Shown: piece by piece, positions 34,203-44,675 of the stretch
Position numbering within the stretch: position 1 is the first letter of the stretch
Layout: the number at the start of each line of letters is the position of its first letter
Assembly: GCF_013702265.1 (NCBI RefSeq)
Contig: NZ_CP059348.1
Location: forward strand, 1,054,001-1,118,000
From: Providencia rettgeri
GTDB lineage: Bacteria; Pseudomonadota; Gammaproteobacteria; Enterobacterales; Enterobacteriaceae
DNA: 64,000 nt
Reading direction: 5' to 3'
Notes under the pieces: model-generated
Database searches by the model: none
What the model was told of the DNA's origin: nothing
What the model saw: the letters and a program-made list of their open reading frames with translations, nothing else
Made by a program: the position numbers and the translations under genes

Positions 34203-35144
34203 TTATTTGGCCAGTTGCTGAGTCAGTGCTGGAAGAATTTTAAAGAGATCCCCAACAATTCCGTAGTCTGCAAATTGGAAGATAGGGGCATTTTTGTCTT
34301 TGTTGATGGCTACGATTGTTTGAGCGCCATTAGCGCCAACCATGTGTTGGATCTGCCCTGAAATACCGACTGCAAGATACAGTTCAGGTTTGATCATTAG
34401 GTTGGAAATACCTACATAGCGTTCATGCTCCATCCATTTTTCGTTTTCAGCCACAGGACGGGAACACGCAATTTCAGCACCAATGGAATCCGCTAATGCT
34501 TTAGCAATGGCAATATTTTCTTGGCTACCGATGCCTCGACCCACACTGACCACAAGGCGTGCTTTGTCTAACTCAACGGAGTTACCGGCTTTTTGCTGAA
34601 CCGAGGTACGTACAATAGATTGTTTCGGTTCAATCCATTGTGCAACTTGGGCTGTGCCGCTAAGTGATGCATTACTTGATGCGGCATCAAAAGTCCCAGT
34701 CGCCACTGTGGCGATGGAAAATGAGCTGCTTAATGTTTCACTGCCGAACGCTAAACCGCCATAGACCATGTGCTTGATAACCGGTTTGTTATCTTCAATG
34801 ACGACAGTGGCTGCATCATTCGAGACTGCGGCTTGCAGTCTTGCGCCTAAACGCGCCGCCAATAGTTTTCCACGACGTGTATTTGGCAGTAACAGCAGTC
34901 CGGTATCACCATGTTGCTTGATCACATCGACGACGGTATCTGCATAATCTTCGATAATACGGTCATCCGGTTTGCCGGATAATTGAATAACTTGGTTTGC
35001 ACCGAGTTGAAAAGCTTGCGTGGTTTGCGCGTCATCCAATGCGATAACGTTGACATGTTCACCAAGAGTCTGTGCGCCGCCGATCAGTTCAGGTAAGCGA
35101 GAAGCCATGTCACTCAGTACCCAAACGGTTGATAATTTGCTCAT
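34203..35144 (-). CDS. fixB: Electron transfer flavoprotein alpha subunit FixB
   Basis: 313-aa ETF-alpha family protein. N-terminal domain (about 1-180) with [20 protein letters not shown] and [21 protein letters not shown]-terminal FAD domain beginning [17 protein letters not shown] (about 210) with [19 protein letters not shown], then [20 protein letters not shown] and [20 protein letters not shown] at the end. These are the family's FAD-contact segments. Pairs with FixA as the heterodimeric electron carrier. It begins 11 bp after the fixA stop. Confidence 0.96.
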   Translation of the reverse strand: MSKLSTVWVLSDMASRLPELIGGAQTLGEHVNVIALDDAQTTQAFQLGANQVIQLSGKPDDRIIEDYADTVVDVIKQHGDTGLLLLPNTRRGKLLAARLGARLQAAVSNDAATVVIEDNKPVIKHMVYGGLAFGSETLSSSFSIATVATGTFDAASSNASLSGTAQVAQWIEPKQSIVRTSVQQKAGNSVELDKARLVVSVGRGIGSQENIAIAKALADSIGAEIACSRPVAENEKWMEHERYVGISNLMIKPELYLAVGISGQIQHMVGANGAQTIVAINKDKNAPIFQFADYGIVGDLFKILPALTQQLAK

Positions 35145-35155
35145 AACTCCCCCTA

Positions 35156-35929
35156 TTATTTAATGATTTTTCTTAAGTGTTCAGCGAACTGTGCAATTTG
35201 GTCATCGCCATCGCCTTCAATAATGATGCGTTGACGAACTTTTTGTTTTGGTGCAGCAATCGACTGAGTCGATAACGCCGCGACATCACCAAGACCGATA
35301 TCAGCAGCCGTCCATACTTGAACAGGCTTTTTCGCTGCACCTAAAATGGCTTTCATCGATGGAATAACAGGGACGTTAATGTCTGAAGTCACTGCAATAA
35401 CCGCAGGTAGTGGAATGGATAACGTTTCGATTTCGTCTTCGAGCTCACGTTCAACAACAATGGTATCTGGTGCAATAGAGAGGATTTTTTTGACCCCATT
35501 AATAGCAGGAACTTGCAGCTCTTCTCCCATTAAAATACTGACTTGCTGGGCGTTGAGGTCAGCGGAGCCATCACCGCACAGAATCAAATCAAAGCCGACT
35601 TTTTTGGCTGCGGCACTAAGAGCAATAGCACTTTGATGAGGCAGGGCATATTCGAATTGGTCTTCAACCACTACGACTAATTCATCGGGGCCACGGGATA
35701 AAACGTCTTTACGACCTTTCATGTTAGTCAGTGCTTTGCCACCAATACTTAACGCAATAACTTTACTTTCTGGTTGCTGCGCTTTTATTTGATTAGCAGC
35801 TTCAATGGCATTTAAATCATATTGACTAATTTTAGTGTCAGCGCGAGAAAAATCTAAAGAACCATCTGAGCTATTAACAGCAATATCTTGTTCATCAGGA
35901 ACAGATTTGTAGCATGTAATAATATTCAT
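35156..35929 (-). CDS. fixA: Electron transfer flavoprotein beta subunit FixA
   Basis: 257-aa ETF-beta family protein: [16 protein letters not shown], then [38 protein letters not shown] and the basic [12 protein letters not shown] end. GGAG six bp before ATG. First gene of fixABCX, facing caiT across a 527-bp control region. Shares electrons with the carnitine reductase. Expression is expected under anaerobiosis with carnitine through CaiF, from what is known in E. coli; sites in the spacer are described separately. Confidence 0.96.
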   Translation of the reverse strand: MNIITCYKSVPDEQDIAVNSSDGSLDFSRADTKISQYDLNAIEAANQIKAQQPESKVIALSIGGKALTNMKGRKDVLSRGPDELVVVVEDQFEYALPHQSAIALSAAAKKVGFDLILCGDGSADLNAQQVSILMGEELQVPAINGVKKILSIAPDTIVVERELEDEIETLSIPLPAVIAVTSDINVPVIPSMKAILGAAKKPVQVWTAADIGLGDVAALSTQSIAAPKQKVRQRIIIEGDGDDQIAQFAEHLRKIIK

Positions 35930-36018
35930 TACATCTCCTAGAATAAAATAAGTGGAACAGTTGTGGTTTAATATTTATATGAGTATCACGAACTGGATAT
36001 TTAAAAATAAAACCTACA

Positions 36019-36150
36019 TCACCAATATTGAACGCCTTAAATTAAAGCGGGTTTAAATATTCATACTGTTACATTACTCACCAATACTGTAAAAATCATC
36101 AAGTTAGCAAGCTAATGTTCAATATTGCTATCCTAATCACCAATACTGAA
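36019..36150. promoter_or_regulatory. Candidate CaiF operator array
   Basis: TCACCAATATTGAA (36019), TCACCAATACTGTA (36078) and TCACCAATACTGAA (36137) are direct repeats at an exact 59-bp period. An inverted copy TTCAATATTG at 36118-36127 faces CAATACTGAA at 36141-36150 across 13 bp. From memory, published CaiF sites in E. coli are two 11-bp inverted repeats 13 bp apart, about 57 bp between sites, which this reproduces. Confidence 0.65.
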
Positions 36151-36260
36151 TGAGTTTAATAACATTAACCTAACATTATATTTTACTGCTTTGTTTTTAT
36201 TGATTTATTATTTTATTTTTAACGTGGAAGTTAATAACAAATCTTTATCACGAATAATAT

Positions 36261-36276
36261 TGTGACCTTAATAACA
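36261..36276. promoter_or_regulatory. CRP-like site near caiT
   Basis: TGTGACCTTAATAACA has an exact TGTGA half and a four-of-five match in the other (TAACA for TCACA), with the right spacing. It is about 180 bp upstream of the caiT ATG. Just downstream, TGTTATTGGTGA (36281-36292) is an inverted copy of the CaiF-type motif. Confidence 0.4.
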
Positions 36277-36456
36277 GAATTGTTATTGGTGAGTCGACAT
36301 GATTCAAATAGTAAATAAATTAATTAATCTTTAATTGGCTATTGATAATAAGTAATTGGGCATATTTAAGAGGCGTTTATTTAGAAGTCATTAAATGAAT
36401 GTTAAATATTTATTGTTTTAAAACTTATGTATTAAATAATAAATTGGAATAGACCT

Positions 36457-37974
36457 ATGAGCAAAGAAAATAAAAAGGTCGGAATAGAACCGAAAGTTTT
36501 TTTCCCACCATTAATTATTGTCGGGTTACTGTGCTGGCTAACAGTACGTGATCTTGATGCATCAAACGAAGTGATTAACCAAGTCTTTAGCTATGTCACC
36601 AATGTCTGGGGATGGGCATTTGAATGGTATATGGTCATTATGTTTGGTGGTTGGTTTTGGTTAATTTTCGGACCTTATGCGAAGAAACGTTTAGGGGATG
36701 AAAAACCAGAATTTAGCCGAGCTGGCTGGATTTTTATGATGTTCGCATCTTGTACTTCAGCCGCGGTGCTGTTCTGGGGATCGATTGAAATTTATTACTA
36801 TATTTCATCGCCGCCGTTTGATTTTGCACCTTATTCTAATGAAGCCAAAAGTATCGGGTTAGCTTACAGCTTGTTCCATTGGGGCCCGCTGCCGTGGGCA
36901 ACTTACAGCTTCCTCTCTGTTGCTTTCGCTTACTTTTTCTTTGTTCGTAAAATGGATGTGATCCGCCCAAGTAGTACGCTGGCTCCGCTGGTGGGTGAGA
37001 AGCGTGCCAATGGCTGGTTTGGAACCATTATCGACAACTTCTATTTGGTTGCATTGATCTTAGCGATGGGAACCAGCTTGGGTCTGGCAACACCGCTGGT
37101 GACTGAATGTATTCAATATCTGTTTGGTATTCCACATACCTTGCAGCTCGATGCGATCATTATCTTCTGCTGGATCATCCTCAATGCAGTGTGTGTAGCA
37201 TTTGGTCTGCAAAAGGGGGTGAAAGCCGCCAGTGATGTACGCAGCTATTTAAGTTTCTTAATGCTTGGATGGGTGCTTATCGTCAGTGGTGCGAGCTTTA
37301 TCGCTAACTATTTTACAGACTCCGTCGGCGTATTATTAATGTATATGCCACGCATGCTGTTCTATACCGATGCCGTTGGCAAAGGTGGATTCCCTCAAGG
37401 TTGGACTGTGTTCTATTGGGCTTGGTGGGTTATCTACGCGATTCAAATGTGTATTTTCCTCGCACGCATTTCCAAAGGACGTACTGTTCGTGAATTATGT
37501 TTAGGTATGGTTGCAGGCTTAACCGCAGGTACCACCTTAATTTGGACCATTCTCGGCAGTAACACGCTACAACTGATTGATAAAAACGTCATTAACATTC
37601 CTAAGTTGATTGAAGAGTTCGGTGTTGCACGAGCCATCATTGAAACTTGGGCCGCTTTACCTTTGAGCACTGTAACAATTTGGGGCTTCTTCATCCTCTG
37701 CTTTATCGCCACTGTCACACTGATTAACGCCTGTTCATACACTCTCGCGATGTCGACTTGTCGCGCAGTGAAAGATGGAGAGGAGCCACCGTTATTAGTG
37801 CGTATTGGTTGGTCTGTTCTTGTCGGCGTGATTGGCATTGTCTTACTGGCATTAGGCGGACTGAAACCAATTCAAACAGCGATTATTGCCGGAGGATGCC
37901 CACTTTTTTTCGTGAACATCATGGTAACGCTCTCCTTTATTAAAGATGCAAGAGTGCATTGGAAAAACGATTAA
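36457..37974 (+). CDS. caiT: L-carnitine/gamma-butyrobetaine antiporter
   Basis: 505 aa BCCT-family transporter with twelve membrane helices. The aromatic substrate cage region [17 protein letters not shown] (about 314-330) is the tryptophan box, and the M following IYAIQ is the residue that in CaiT replaces the sodium site. N-terminus lysine-rich ([16 protein letters not shown]). Exchanges L-carnitine for gamma-butyrobetaine across the inner membrane without ion coupling. First gene of caiTABCDE. Its length and order match E. coli. Separated from caiA by 64 bp containing a short repeated phrase. Confidence 0.97.
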   Translation: MSKENKKVGIEPKVFFPPLIIVGLLCWLTVRDLDASNEVINQVFSYVTNVWGWAFEWYMVIMFGGWFWLIFGPYAKKRLGDEKPEFSRAGWIFMMFASCTSAAVLFWGSIEIYYYISSPPFDFAPYSNEAKSIGLAYSLFHWGPLPWATYSFLSVAFAYFFFVRKMDVIRPSSTLAPLVGEKRANGWFGTIIDNFYLVALILAMGTSLGLATPLVTECIQYLFGIPHTLQLDAIIIFCWIILNAVCVAFGLQKGVKAASDVRSYLSFLMLGWVLIVSGASFIANYFTDSVGVLLMYMPRMLFYTDAVGKGGFPQGWTVFYWAWWVIYAIQMCIFLARISKGRTVRELCLGMVAGLTAGTTLIWTILGSNTLQLIDKNVINIPKLIEEFGVARAIIETWAALPLSTVTIWGFFILCFIATVTLINACSYTLAMSTCRAVKDGEEPPLLVRIGWSVLVGVIGIVLLALGGLKPIQTAIIAGGCPLFFVNIMVTLSFIKDARVHWKND

Positions 37975-38038
37975 TTTACTCAGAAACAATTTCACTTAGA
38001 AACAATATTTCAGAAACAACATTGAAGAGGTTATTGAT

Positions 38039-39181
38039 ATGGATTTTAGATTGAATGATGAGCAGGAACTGTTTGTCGCAGGGATCCGTGAACTGATGGC
38101 AAGTGAGAACTGGGAAAGCTATTTCGCCGAGTGTGACCGCGAAAGCAAATACCCAGAGCGTTTTGTAAAAGCCTTAGCGGATATGGAAATCGATAACCTG
38201 CTGATCCCCGAAGAGCACGGTGGCTTAAATGCGGGGTTTATTACGGTTGCTGCGGTATGGATGGAATTAGGTCGCCTTGGTGCTCCTACTTATGTTCTAT
38301 ACCAATTACCGGGTGGTTTTAATACGGTTCTGCGTGAAGGAACTCAAGAGCAAATCGACAAAATCATGGCGTTCCGTGGTACGGGTAAACAGATGTGGAA
38401 CTCCGCTATTACTGAACCGGGCGCAGGTTCTGACGTTGGTAGCTTACAAACGACATACACTCGCCGTAATGGAAAAGTGTACTTAAACGGTAGCAAATGC
38501 TTTATCACCAGTAGTGCGTACACCCCATACATCGTGGTGATGAGCCGCGATGCAGATTCACCGGATAAACCTGTTTTCACTGAGTGGTTCTTAGACATGA
38601 GCAAGCCAGGTATCAAGGTGAACAAACTTGAAAAACTGGGTCTGCGCATGGATAGCTGCTGCGAAATTACGTTCGACAACGTGGAACTTGATGAAAAAGA
38701 CATGTTTGGTCGTGAAGGCAACGGCTTTAACCGTGTGAAAGAAGAGTTTGACCATGAACGTTTCTTAGTGGCATTGACCAACTACGGTACAGCAATGTGT
38801 GCGTTTGAAGATGCGGCGCGCTATGCCAACCAACGTGTTCAATTTGGTGAAGCCATCGGTCGTTATCAATTAATTCAAGAAAAATTTGCACATATGGCGA
38901 TCAAGCTCAATTCGATGCGCAACATGTTATATGAAACTGCATGGAAGAGTGACAACGGTTTAATCACCTCTGGTGATGCGGCAATGTGTAAATACTTCTG
39001 TGCAAACGCAGCATTTGCAGTTGTGGATTCAGCAATGCAAGTCCTCGGTGGTGTGGGTATTGCGGGTGAACACCGTATCGCACGATTCTGGCGCGACCTG
39101 CGTGTGGATCGTGTATCAGGCGGTTCAGATGAAATGCAAATACTGACATTAGGTCGTAGCGTACTGAAACAGTATCGCTAA
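38039..39181 (+). CDS. caiA: Crotonobetainyl-CoA reductase
   Basis: 380-aa acyl-CoA-dehydrogenase-fold protein. N-terminal helical domain [20 protein letters not shown]. The flavin site is in [20 protein letters not shown] (about 121-140) and [18 protein letters not shown], and the C-terminal helices include [20 protein letters not shown] and [14 protein letters not shown]. CaiA reduces crotonobetainyl-CoA to gamma-butyrobetainyl-CoA using electrons from FixAB(CX). Forms the reductase complex with CaiB. GAGG upstream of ATG. Confidence 0.97.
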   Translation: MDFRLNDEQELFVAGIRELMASENWESYFAECDRESKYPERFVKALADMEIDNLLIPEEHGGLNAGFITVAAVWMELGRLGAPTYVLYQLPGGFNTVLREGTQEQIDKIMAFRGTGKQMWNSAITEPGAGSDVGSLQTTYTRRNGKVYLNGSKCFITSSAYTPYIVVMSRDADSPDKPVFTEWFLDMSKPGIKVNKLEKLGLRMDSCCEITFDNVELDEKDMFGREGNGFNRVKEEFDHERFLVALTNYGTAMCAFEDAARYANQRVQFGEAIGRYQLIQEKFAHMAIKLNSMRNMLYETAWKSDNGLITSGDAAMCKYFCANAAFAVVDSAMQVLGGVGIAGEHRIARFWRDLRVDRVSGGSDEMQILTLGRSVLKQYR

Positions 39182-39251
39182 TCGAGGTTGGTCGTTGATT
39201 GATCTCCTGAGATTTTCGGGAGATCACTTTAGTTTCACAGGAGATGAGAAA

Positions 39252-40472
39252 ATGGCAGAGCATTTACCAATGCCCGAGTTTGGCCCGCTATCTGGGGTTA
39301 GGGTGGTATTTTCAGGGATTGAAATTGCAGGCCCATTTGCCGGACAAATGTTCGCAGAATGGGGCGCGGAGGTTATTTGGATCGAAAACGTCGCATGGGC
39401 TGATACCATTCGTGTTCAACCTAATTACCCGCAACTATCTCGCCGCAATCTACGGGCGCTATCGCTGAACATCTTTAAAGATGAAGGTCGAGAAGCGTTC
39501 CTTAAACTGATGGAAACGACGGATATTTTTATCGAAGCCAGTAAAGGCCCAGCCTTTGCGCGCAGAGGGATCACCGATGAATTATTGTGGGAGCATAACC
39601 CGAAATTGGTGATCGCCCACTTATCAGGCTTCGGACAATACGGCGACCCGCAATACACCAACCTTGCGGCGTATAACACCATTGCGCAAGCATTCAGCGG
39701 TTATTTAATTCAAAACGGTGATAAAGACCAGCCAATGCCGGCATTCCCGTATACCGCAGACTATTTTTCTGGCATGACCGCCACCACCTCTGCTTTAGCG
39801 GCACTGTATAAAGTTCAAAAAACAGGTAAAGGCGAAAGCATTGATATTGCCATGTACGAAGTGATGTTGCGTATGGGGCAGTATTTCATGATGGACTACT
39901 TTAACGGCGGCGAAATTTGCCCACGCATGACGAAAGGAAAAGACCCGTATTATGCCGGTTGTGGGCTTTATAGCTGTAAAGACGGTTATATCGTAATGGA
40001 GATTGTGGGTATTACTCAGATCCAAGAAATCTTCAAAGATATTGGTCTTGCTCACTTATTGGGTACACCAGAAATTCCTGAAGGCACGCAGCTCATTCAC
40101 CGTGTTGAGTGCCCGTATGGCCCACTTGTTGAAGAAAAATTAGATGAGTGGCTAGGTGCGCGTGACATTGATGTTGTTCTAGCGCGCTTGGCGGAGCTGA
40201 ATATTGCCAGCGCCAAGGTACTTACCATTCCAGAATTAGAAACCAATCCACAATATATTGCCCGTGAATCCATCACCAGTTGGCAAACCATGGACGGGCG
40301 TACCTGTCGTGGTCCAAACGTGATGCCAAAATTCAAAAATAATCCGGGGCAAATCTGGCGTGGTATGCCATCTCACGGCATGGACACGTCGGATATTCTG
40401 CAAAACATTGGTTATAACGAAAATGATATTAGGGGGCTGGTCGAGAAAGGGCTGGCTAAAATTGTTGAGTAA
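39252..40472 (+). CDS. caiB: L-carnitine CoA-transferase
   Basis: 406 aa from ATG 39252 ([13 protein letters not shown]) with AGGAGA upstream; this start matches the E. coli protein, and an upstream extension of the frame is not needed. Class III CoA-transferase: [20 protein letters not shown] near the N-terminus. The catalytic Asp region is in [20 protein letters not shown] (about 165-184). [16 protein letters not shown] follows near 192-207. Transfers CoA between gamma-butyrobetainyl-CoA and L-carnitine or crotonobetaine in the cytoplasm. Third gene of the cai operon. Followed by a strong intercistronic hairpin. Confidence 0.97.
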   Translation: MAEHLPMPEFGPLSGVRVVFSGIEIAGPFAGQMFAEWGAEVIWIENVAWADTIRVQPNYPQLSRRNLRALSLNIFKDEGREAFLKLMETTDIFIEASKGPAFARRGITDELLWEHNPKLVIAHLSGFGQYGDPQYTNLAAYNTIAQAFSGYLIQNGDKDQPMPAFPYTADYFSGMTATTSALAALYKVQKTGKGESIDIAMYEVMLRMGQYFMMDYFNGGEICPRMTKGKDPYYAGCGLYSCKDGYIVMEIVGITQIQEIFKDIGLAHLLGTPEIPEGTQLIHRVECPYGPLVEEKLDEWLGARDIDVVLARLAELNIASAKVLTIPELETNPQYIARESITSWQTMDGRTCRGPNVMPKFKNNPGQIWRGMPSHGMDTSDILQNIGYNENDIRGLVEKGLAKIVE

Positions 40473-40480
40473 TTCAATGA

Positions 40481-40515
40481 CTATTCAGTTCAATCATTCC
40501 TGTTGGACTGAATAG
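40481..40515 (+). repeat. Intercistronic hairpin between caiB and caiC
   Basis: CTATTCAGTTCAA (40481-40493) pairs with TTGGACTGAATAG (40503-40515), 12 of 13 positions plus one G-U, loop of 9. No T-run follows. It could protect or cut the message, or limit readthrough into caiC. Confidence 0.6.
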
Positions 40516-40544
40516 ACATTAGGGAAATGATGGGATAACAATTA

Positions 40545-42104
40545 ATGGATGTAATCGGTAAACAAAATTTGCGTCAAATGTGGGATGATTTTGCGAAAAC
40601 TCACGGTAATAAAAAGGCGCTTATCTTTGAATCCTGTGATGGTGATGTGCGTGAATTCAGCTATTTAGAAATGAATCAGCAGATTAACCGCACTGCCAAC
40701 CTCTTTTTAAGCTATGGCATTCAAAAAGGGGATAAAGTTGCGTTACATTTAGATAATTGCCCAGAGTTTTTCTTTTGCTGGTTTGGTCTTGCCAAAATTG
40801 GGGCGATCATGGTGCCGGTCAATGCGCGATTCAAGTATGAAGAGAGCGCGTGGATCATCCAAAACTGCCAACCTCGGTTGGTTGTCACTCGTCCCCATTT
40901 TGTCGATATTTACCAAACTCTTGTCGATGACAAAGCAACAGCGCTCGAACATATCTTCTTAATTTCAGACACCCAATTACCAACGCAGCAAGGTATGACT
41001 GACTTTACCGTTGAACTAGCTCAACAATCGATTGTGCTGGCAGAGCAGGTTGAACTCAGCGTGGATGATACCGCCGAAATTCTGTTCACCTCTGGGACGA
41101 CCTCTAAACCAAAAGGGGTCATTATCACCCACTATAATCTGCGCTTTGCAGGTTATTACTCCTCTTGGCAATGTGCATTACGTTCTGATGATGTCTATTT
41201 GACGGTGATGCCCGCTTTTCATATCGATTGCCAATGCACAGCGGCTATGGCGGTATTCTCCGCTGGGGCAACCTTTGTTCTCCTTGAGAAATACAGTGCT
41301 CGGCGTTTCTGGCAACAGATTGTGAAGCATCGCGCGACAGTGGCGGAGCTGATTCCAATGATGATCCGCACCTTAATGAGTCAACCGGTTGCCGACAATG
41401 AGCAAGCGCACTGTTTACGGGAAGTGATGTTCTATCTCAATTTAAGCGATAAAGAAAAGCAGCAGTTTATGGAACGCTTTGCCGTGACGCAGTTTCTCAC
41501 GTCGTATGGCATGACTGAAACTATTGTTGGGCTGATTGGTGATAGACCTGGGGATGAACGACGCTGGCCGTCCATAGGACGCCCTGGATTTGGTTATCAA
41601 GCTCAAATTCGAGATAAACATAATCAACCATTAAAAACAGGGGACATTGGCGAGCTATGTGTAAAAGGCGAGCGGGGTAAAACCTTATTTAAAGCCTATT
41701 ACAACAATCCTGAAGCTACAGAAAAAACCTTTGATAGTGAAGGGTGGATGCACACTGGCGATTTTGCTTATCAAGATGACGATGGATTTTTCTACTTTGT
41801 TGACCGTAGTAGCAACATGGTCAAACGCGGCGGTGAAAACGTCTCTTGCAGCGAAATTGAGAACATCATTGCGTCCCATCCAGTTATTGCGGATGTCGCG
41901 GTTATCGGTGTGATGGACGCCATCCGTGATGAGGCTATCAAAGCGTTTATCGTGCTGGAGGAGGGGGCTACGCTAACTCAAGAAGAGTTTTTTGCTTTCT
42001 GTGAAACGAAAATGGCGAAGTTCAAAGTGCCCTCATTGGTGGAAGTTCGTCAAGGTTTACCTCGTAATTGCTCTGGTAAGGTGCTGAAAAAACATCTGAA
42101 ATAA
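40545..42104 (+). CDS. caiC: Crotonobetaine/carnitine-CoA ligase
   Basis: 519 aa, AMP-forming acyl-CoA synthetase. P-loop-like signature [20 protein letters not shown] (about 183-202), then [34 protein letters not shown] and the adenylate-site Asp in [19 protein letters not shown] (about 405-423). The C-terminal lysine region [11 protein letters not shown] holds the catalytic Lys. Activates carnitine, crotonobetaine or gamma-butyrobetaine with ATP and CoA. Fourth gene of caiTABCDE; its ATG follows the hairpin by about 30 bp. Cytoplasmic. Confidence 0.96.
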   Translation: MDVIGKQNLRQMWDDFAKTHGNKKALIFESCDGDVREFSYLEMNQQINRTANLFLSYGIQKGDKVALHLDNCPEFFFCWFGLAKIGAIMVPVNARFKYEESAWIIQNCQPRLVVTRPHFVDIYQTLVDDKATALEHIFLISDTQLPTQQGMTDFTVELAQQSIVLAEQVELSVDDTAEILFTSGTTSKPKGVIITHYNLRFAGYYSSWQCALRSDDVYLTVMPAFHIDCQCTAAMAVFSAGATFVLLEKYSARRFWQQIVKHRATVAELIPMMIRTLMSQPVADNEQAHCLREVMFYLNLSDKEKQQFMERFAVTQFLTSYGMTETIVGLIGDRPGDERRWPSIGRPGFGYQAQIRDKHNQPLKTGDIGELCVKGERGKTLFKAYYNNPEATEKTFDSEGWMHTGDFAYQDDDGFFYFVDRSSNMVKRGGENVSCSEIENIIASHPVIADVAVIGVMDAIRDEAIKAFIVLEEGATLTQEEFFAFCETKMAKFKVPSLVEVRQGLPRNCSGKVLKKHLK

Positions 42105-42131
42105 TCGAATAACAACCTAAAGGTTTAAACT

Positions 42132-42917
42132 ATGAGCGAATCATTAAAAGTTACCCGTCATGGTGCCGTGCTAGAAATTGTACTCGATAGACCTAAAGCC
42201 AACGCCATTGATGCAAAAACCAGTTTTAAAATGGGGGAAGTTTTCCTTAATTTCCGTGATGACCCAACGTTGCGAGTGGCCATTATTACGGGTGCTGGAG
42301 AACGTTTCTTCTCTGCGGGATGGGATTTAAAATCTGCGGCGGAAGGGGAAGCGCCTGATGCTGATTTTGGCCCGGGCGGTTTTGCGGGATTAACTGAGAT
42401 TTTCAACTTAAATAAACCCGTGATCGCGGCAGTAAACGGTTATGCGTTTGGCGGTGGCTTTGAGCTAGCGCTGGCGGCAGATATGATTATCTGTTCTGAA
42501 AATGCCAGTTTCGCGCTACCTGAAGCGCAATTAGGTATTGTGCCCGATAGCGGTGGTGTTTTGCGCTTACCAAAAATTCTGCCTGCGCCTATCGTCAATG
42601 AAATGGTGATGACAGGGCGCCGAATGGATGCTCAAGAGGCGCTGCGTTGGGGTATTGCGAATGAAGTGGTGCCTATCGAGAATTTAATGGATAAAGCGCG
42701 AGAGCTGGCTGAAAAAATAACACAAAGCGCACCGCTTGCCGTTGCTGCACTGAAAGAAATTTTCCGCGCAACCGGAGAATTAACGGTGGAAGAGGGCTAT
42801 AAATTGATGCGCAGTGGTGTGTTAGAAAACTACCCTGCTGTATTGCACTCTGAAGATGCAACGGAAGGCCCTTTAGCATTCTCAGAGAAGCGTGAGCCAA
42901 ACTGGAAAGGACGCTAA
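42132..42917 (+). CDS. caiD: Carnitinyl-CoA dehydratase
   Basis: 261-aa crotonase-fold enzyme. [17 protein letters not shown] begins the family strand, the oxyanion-hole segment is in [20 protein letters not shown], and the second is in [20 protein letters not shown] (about 101-120). [20 protein letters not shown] (about 128-147) carries the catalytic glutamates. Dehydrates L-carnitinyl-CoA to crotonobetainyl-CoA. Starts 27 bp after caiC with AAAGG upstream. Confidence 0.96.
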   Translation: MSESLKVTRHGAVLEIVLDRPKANAIDAKTSFKMGEVFLNFRDDPTLRVAIITGAGERFFSAGWDLKSAAEGEAPDADFGPGGFAGLTEIFNLNKPVIAAVNGYAFGGGFELALAADMIICSENASFALPEAQLGIVPDSGGVLRLPKILPAPIVNEMVMTGRRMDAQEALRWGIANEVVPIENLMDKARELAEKITQSAPLAVAALKEIFRATGELTVEEGYKLMRSGVLENYPAVLHSEDATEGPLAFSEKREPNWKGR

Positions 42918-42950
42918 TCCTACGAGTGATTGGATGACTGCGAGGTGATT

Positions 42951-43544
42951 ATGAGTTTTTACAGCTTTGAAGGCGTGACGCCCGTGGTGCATCCAACGGC
43001 TTACGTTCATCCTTCCGCCGTGGTGATTGGTGATGTCATTATTGGTGCCGATGTGTTTGTGGGGCCAAATGCTTCATTACGGGGGGATTACGGGCGCCTA
43101 ATCATCGAAAAAGGGGCGAATATTCAAGACGGTTGCATCATGCATGGTTACAGCGATGTTGAGACTATTGTGCGTGAATCTGGGCATATTGGTCATGGCT
43201 CAATTTTACATGGTTGCATTATTGGGCGTGACGCTCTGGTCGGCATGAATAGTGTAGTGATGGATGGTGCCGTCATCGGTGACGAAAGCATTATTGGTGC
43301 GATGAGTTTTGTTAAAGCGGGTTTCCAAGGTGAGCCAAGACAGATGTTGATCGGCGCACCTGCACGTTTTCTTCGCCATGTGAGCGATGAAGAACTTCAT
43401 TGGAAACAGCTAAATACCAAAGAGTATCAAGATTTAGCGGGACGTTATCTTCAACGTTTAGAGGAAGCTATACCGTTAACTGAGATAGAGCCTAATCGCC
43501 CTCGGTTGCAAGGAACTACGGATGTCAAACCGAAAGGTCAATGA
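42951..43544 (+). CDS. caiE: Carnitine operon protein CaiE
   Basis: 197 aa from ATG 42951 (MSFYSFEG), which has GAGG upstream and matches the E. coli start; an earlier start at 42930 is unlikely. Left-handed parallel beta-helix of the gamma-class carbonic-anhydrase/hexapeptide family: repeated [IV]-G-x4 turns such as [40 protein letters not shown] and [17 protein letters not shown]. Family histidines (HGYSD, HIGHGS, HGC) look like metal ligands. The C-terminus [16 protein letters not shown] phrase ([12 protein letters not shown]) is characteristic. In E. coli its overproduction stimulates CaiB/CaiD, possibly by supplying a cofactor. Confidence 0.95.
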   Translation: MSFYSFEGVTPVVHPTAYVHPSAVVIGDVIIGADVFVGPNASLRGDYGRLIIEKGANIQDGCIMHGYSDVETIVRESGHIGHGSILHGCIIGRDALVGMNSVVMDGAVIGDESIIGAMSFVKAGFQGEPRQMLIGAPARFLRHVSDEELHWKQLNTKEYQDLAGRYLQRLEEAIPLTEIEPNRPRLQGTTDVKPKGQ

Positions 43545-43587
43545 TGCGGATGTGTAGAATCGTCAATAATATTTTTTCAGTAACCTC

Positions 43588-43616
43588 AACGCAGGCTAAA
43601 AGCCTGCGTTTTTTTG
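43588..43616 (+). terminator. Rho-independent terminator of caiTABCDE
   Basis: AACGCAGGCT (43588-43597) and AGCCTGCGTT (43601-43610) form a perfect 10-bp stem around AAA, then seven T. It is 43 bp after the caiE stop, between the convergent caiE and caiF. Confidence 0.95.
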
Positions 43617-43639
43617 TTATGGCGTCGATGAAAATAATA

Positions 43640-44032
43640 TTAACGACGCTGGGCTTTAGATAGCATCCATTGCCATTTTTGCTCACGATTAAGTTCTGTT
43701 GGTGGGACGAGATTCGTTTTCACCGGCGACTCAATCGTCATCTTCTCGGAAGTATAATTTTTTAGGCGAGAGTAAAGTTGACTGTCAATTTTAGTCACTT
43801 TAATCAATCGTTGGCATTGGCAGCCTCGTCCCGATAACTTATTGGGGATCATTTTGACTTCACACTGTATTTCTGCCACATCCGAAAGAATATAAGAGAC
43901 AATATTCACCGCATTGGTATGCGGAATTTCAAAATTATTCGAGATTTCTCTGGCGGTGATCCAGCGACCCTGTTTCATTACCCAGTTTGCAATGGATAAA
44001 TACATCGGGCTTTTCACTGATTCTTTACACAT
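43640..44032 (-). CDS. caiF: Carnitine transcriptional activator CaiF
   Basis: 130 aa, nearly the length of E. coli CaiF. Aligns from memory across the whole length: PMYLSIANWVM, WITAREISNNFEIPHTNAVN (helix-turn-helix, about 25-44), the Cys-containing core EIQCEVKMIPNKLSGRGCQC, QRLIKV, and the end TELNREQKWQWMLSKAQRR. Activates caiTABCDE and fixABCX in the presence of carnitine under anaerobic conditions. It lies convergently to caiE, as in E. coli. The gene is monocistronic. Confidence 0.95.
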   Translation of the reverse strand: MCKESVKSPMYLSIANWVMKQGRWITAREISNNFEIPHTNAVNIVSYILSDVAEIQCEVKMIPNKLSGRGCQCQRLIKVTKIDSQLYSRLKNYTSEKMTIESPVKTNLVPPTELNREQKWQWMLSKAQRR

Positions 44033-44375
44033 AAGCGCTCCTTCAGCTCATTGCTTAAAAGTGATTAAGGCAATAAGAAACTATACGCCAATCTTGTTGT
44101 TATGATGTCTTGTATATTTATTAGACTATAAATAGCCATGATTAATGATTAAAAGTTGGTTAAAAACGTTGAGAGAAGATTAACTCTAGGTTATTTTTTT
44201 GTTGTTTACCAATGGGTTACAAAACAACTTTTATCATATAGTTATTTATACGCTATAAAATCAACGCAAATGTGGAGCTAAATCAAATAAGATCTGAATT
44301 TATGAAATTTAGATTAAGTTAAGGTGGTTACTGAGTAGATTCTGGTTGAATAAGTTTGGAAAGGCTAGAAAGCAA
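44033..44375. other. Intergenic region upstream of caiF
   Basis: About 340 bp with no gene; AT-rich, containing the caiF promoter on the minus strand. A small dyad GTTGTTT / AAACAAC (near 44201-44230) is the only symmetry noted. CRP or FNR boxes of clear quality were not found by eye. Confidence 0.5.
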
Positions 44376-44376
44376 A

Positions 44377-44397
44377 AACCCGCCACTAGGGCGGGTT
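44377..44397 (-). terminator. Terminator of tRNA-Phe
   Basis: AACCCGCC (44377-44384) pairs with GGCGGGTT (44390-44397). On the minus strand the stem runs into TTTTTGC, just downstream of the tRNA. Confidence 0.85.
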
Positions 44398-44407
44398 CTT
44401 TAAATAG

Positions 44408-44483
44408 TGGTGCCCGGACTCGGAATCGAACCAAGGACACGGGGATTTTCAATCCCCTGCTCTACCGACTGAGCTATCCGGGC
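44408..44483 (-). tRNA. tRNA-Phe (anticodon GAA)
   Basis: 76 nt including encoded CCA. The minus strand reads GCCCGGATAGCTCAGTCGG at the 5' end, with the D-arm GCTCAGTCGGTAGAGC, anticodon loop TTGAAAA (anticodon GAA), the T-arm GGTTCGATTCC and an acceptor arm GCCCGGA / TCCGGGC followed by ACCA. All standard pairs are present. A solitary tRNA gene with its own terminator; no integrated element is visible next to its 3' end. Confidence 0.97.
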
Positions 44484-44675
44484 AACGGAGCGTATTAAAC
44501 CTGATTTAAGAGGGTGAGTCAAGGCGGTTTCTAAAAACTTTTGATTGAATGCGTTTTTTTTCAGCGTTTCAATTAATTTTTAAGCAAATCAATGCAAAAA
44601 CTCACAAAAAGTGAAAAAAAAATGCCAGCAACTGTGATGGTTTACTGGCATTTTTATCGCTATTTTAAGGATTTA

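Larger units (their letters stand above)
35930..36456. promoter_or_regulatory. Divergent fixA-caiT control region
   Basis: 527 bp with no gene, separating the two carnitine operons. The fixA-proximal half has a periodic array of TCACCAATAYTG motifs. The caiT-proximal half has an inverted copy, a CRP-like site (36261-36276) and a TTGAT half of an FNR-type box near 36340. This matches the E. coli situation, where CaiF and CRP control both operons from a shared spacer. Confidence 0.8.

Noticed and set aside
44408..44483. tRNA-Phe as integration site of an island
   Set aside because: No integrase, no duplicated 3' tRNA end, and the neighbours (caiF, mltC) look native.
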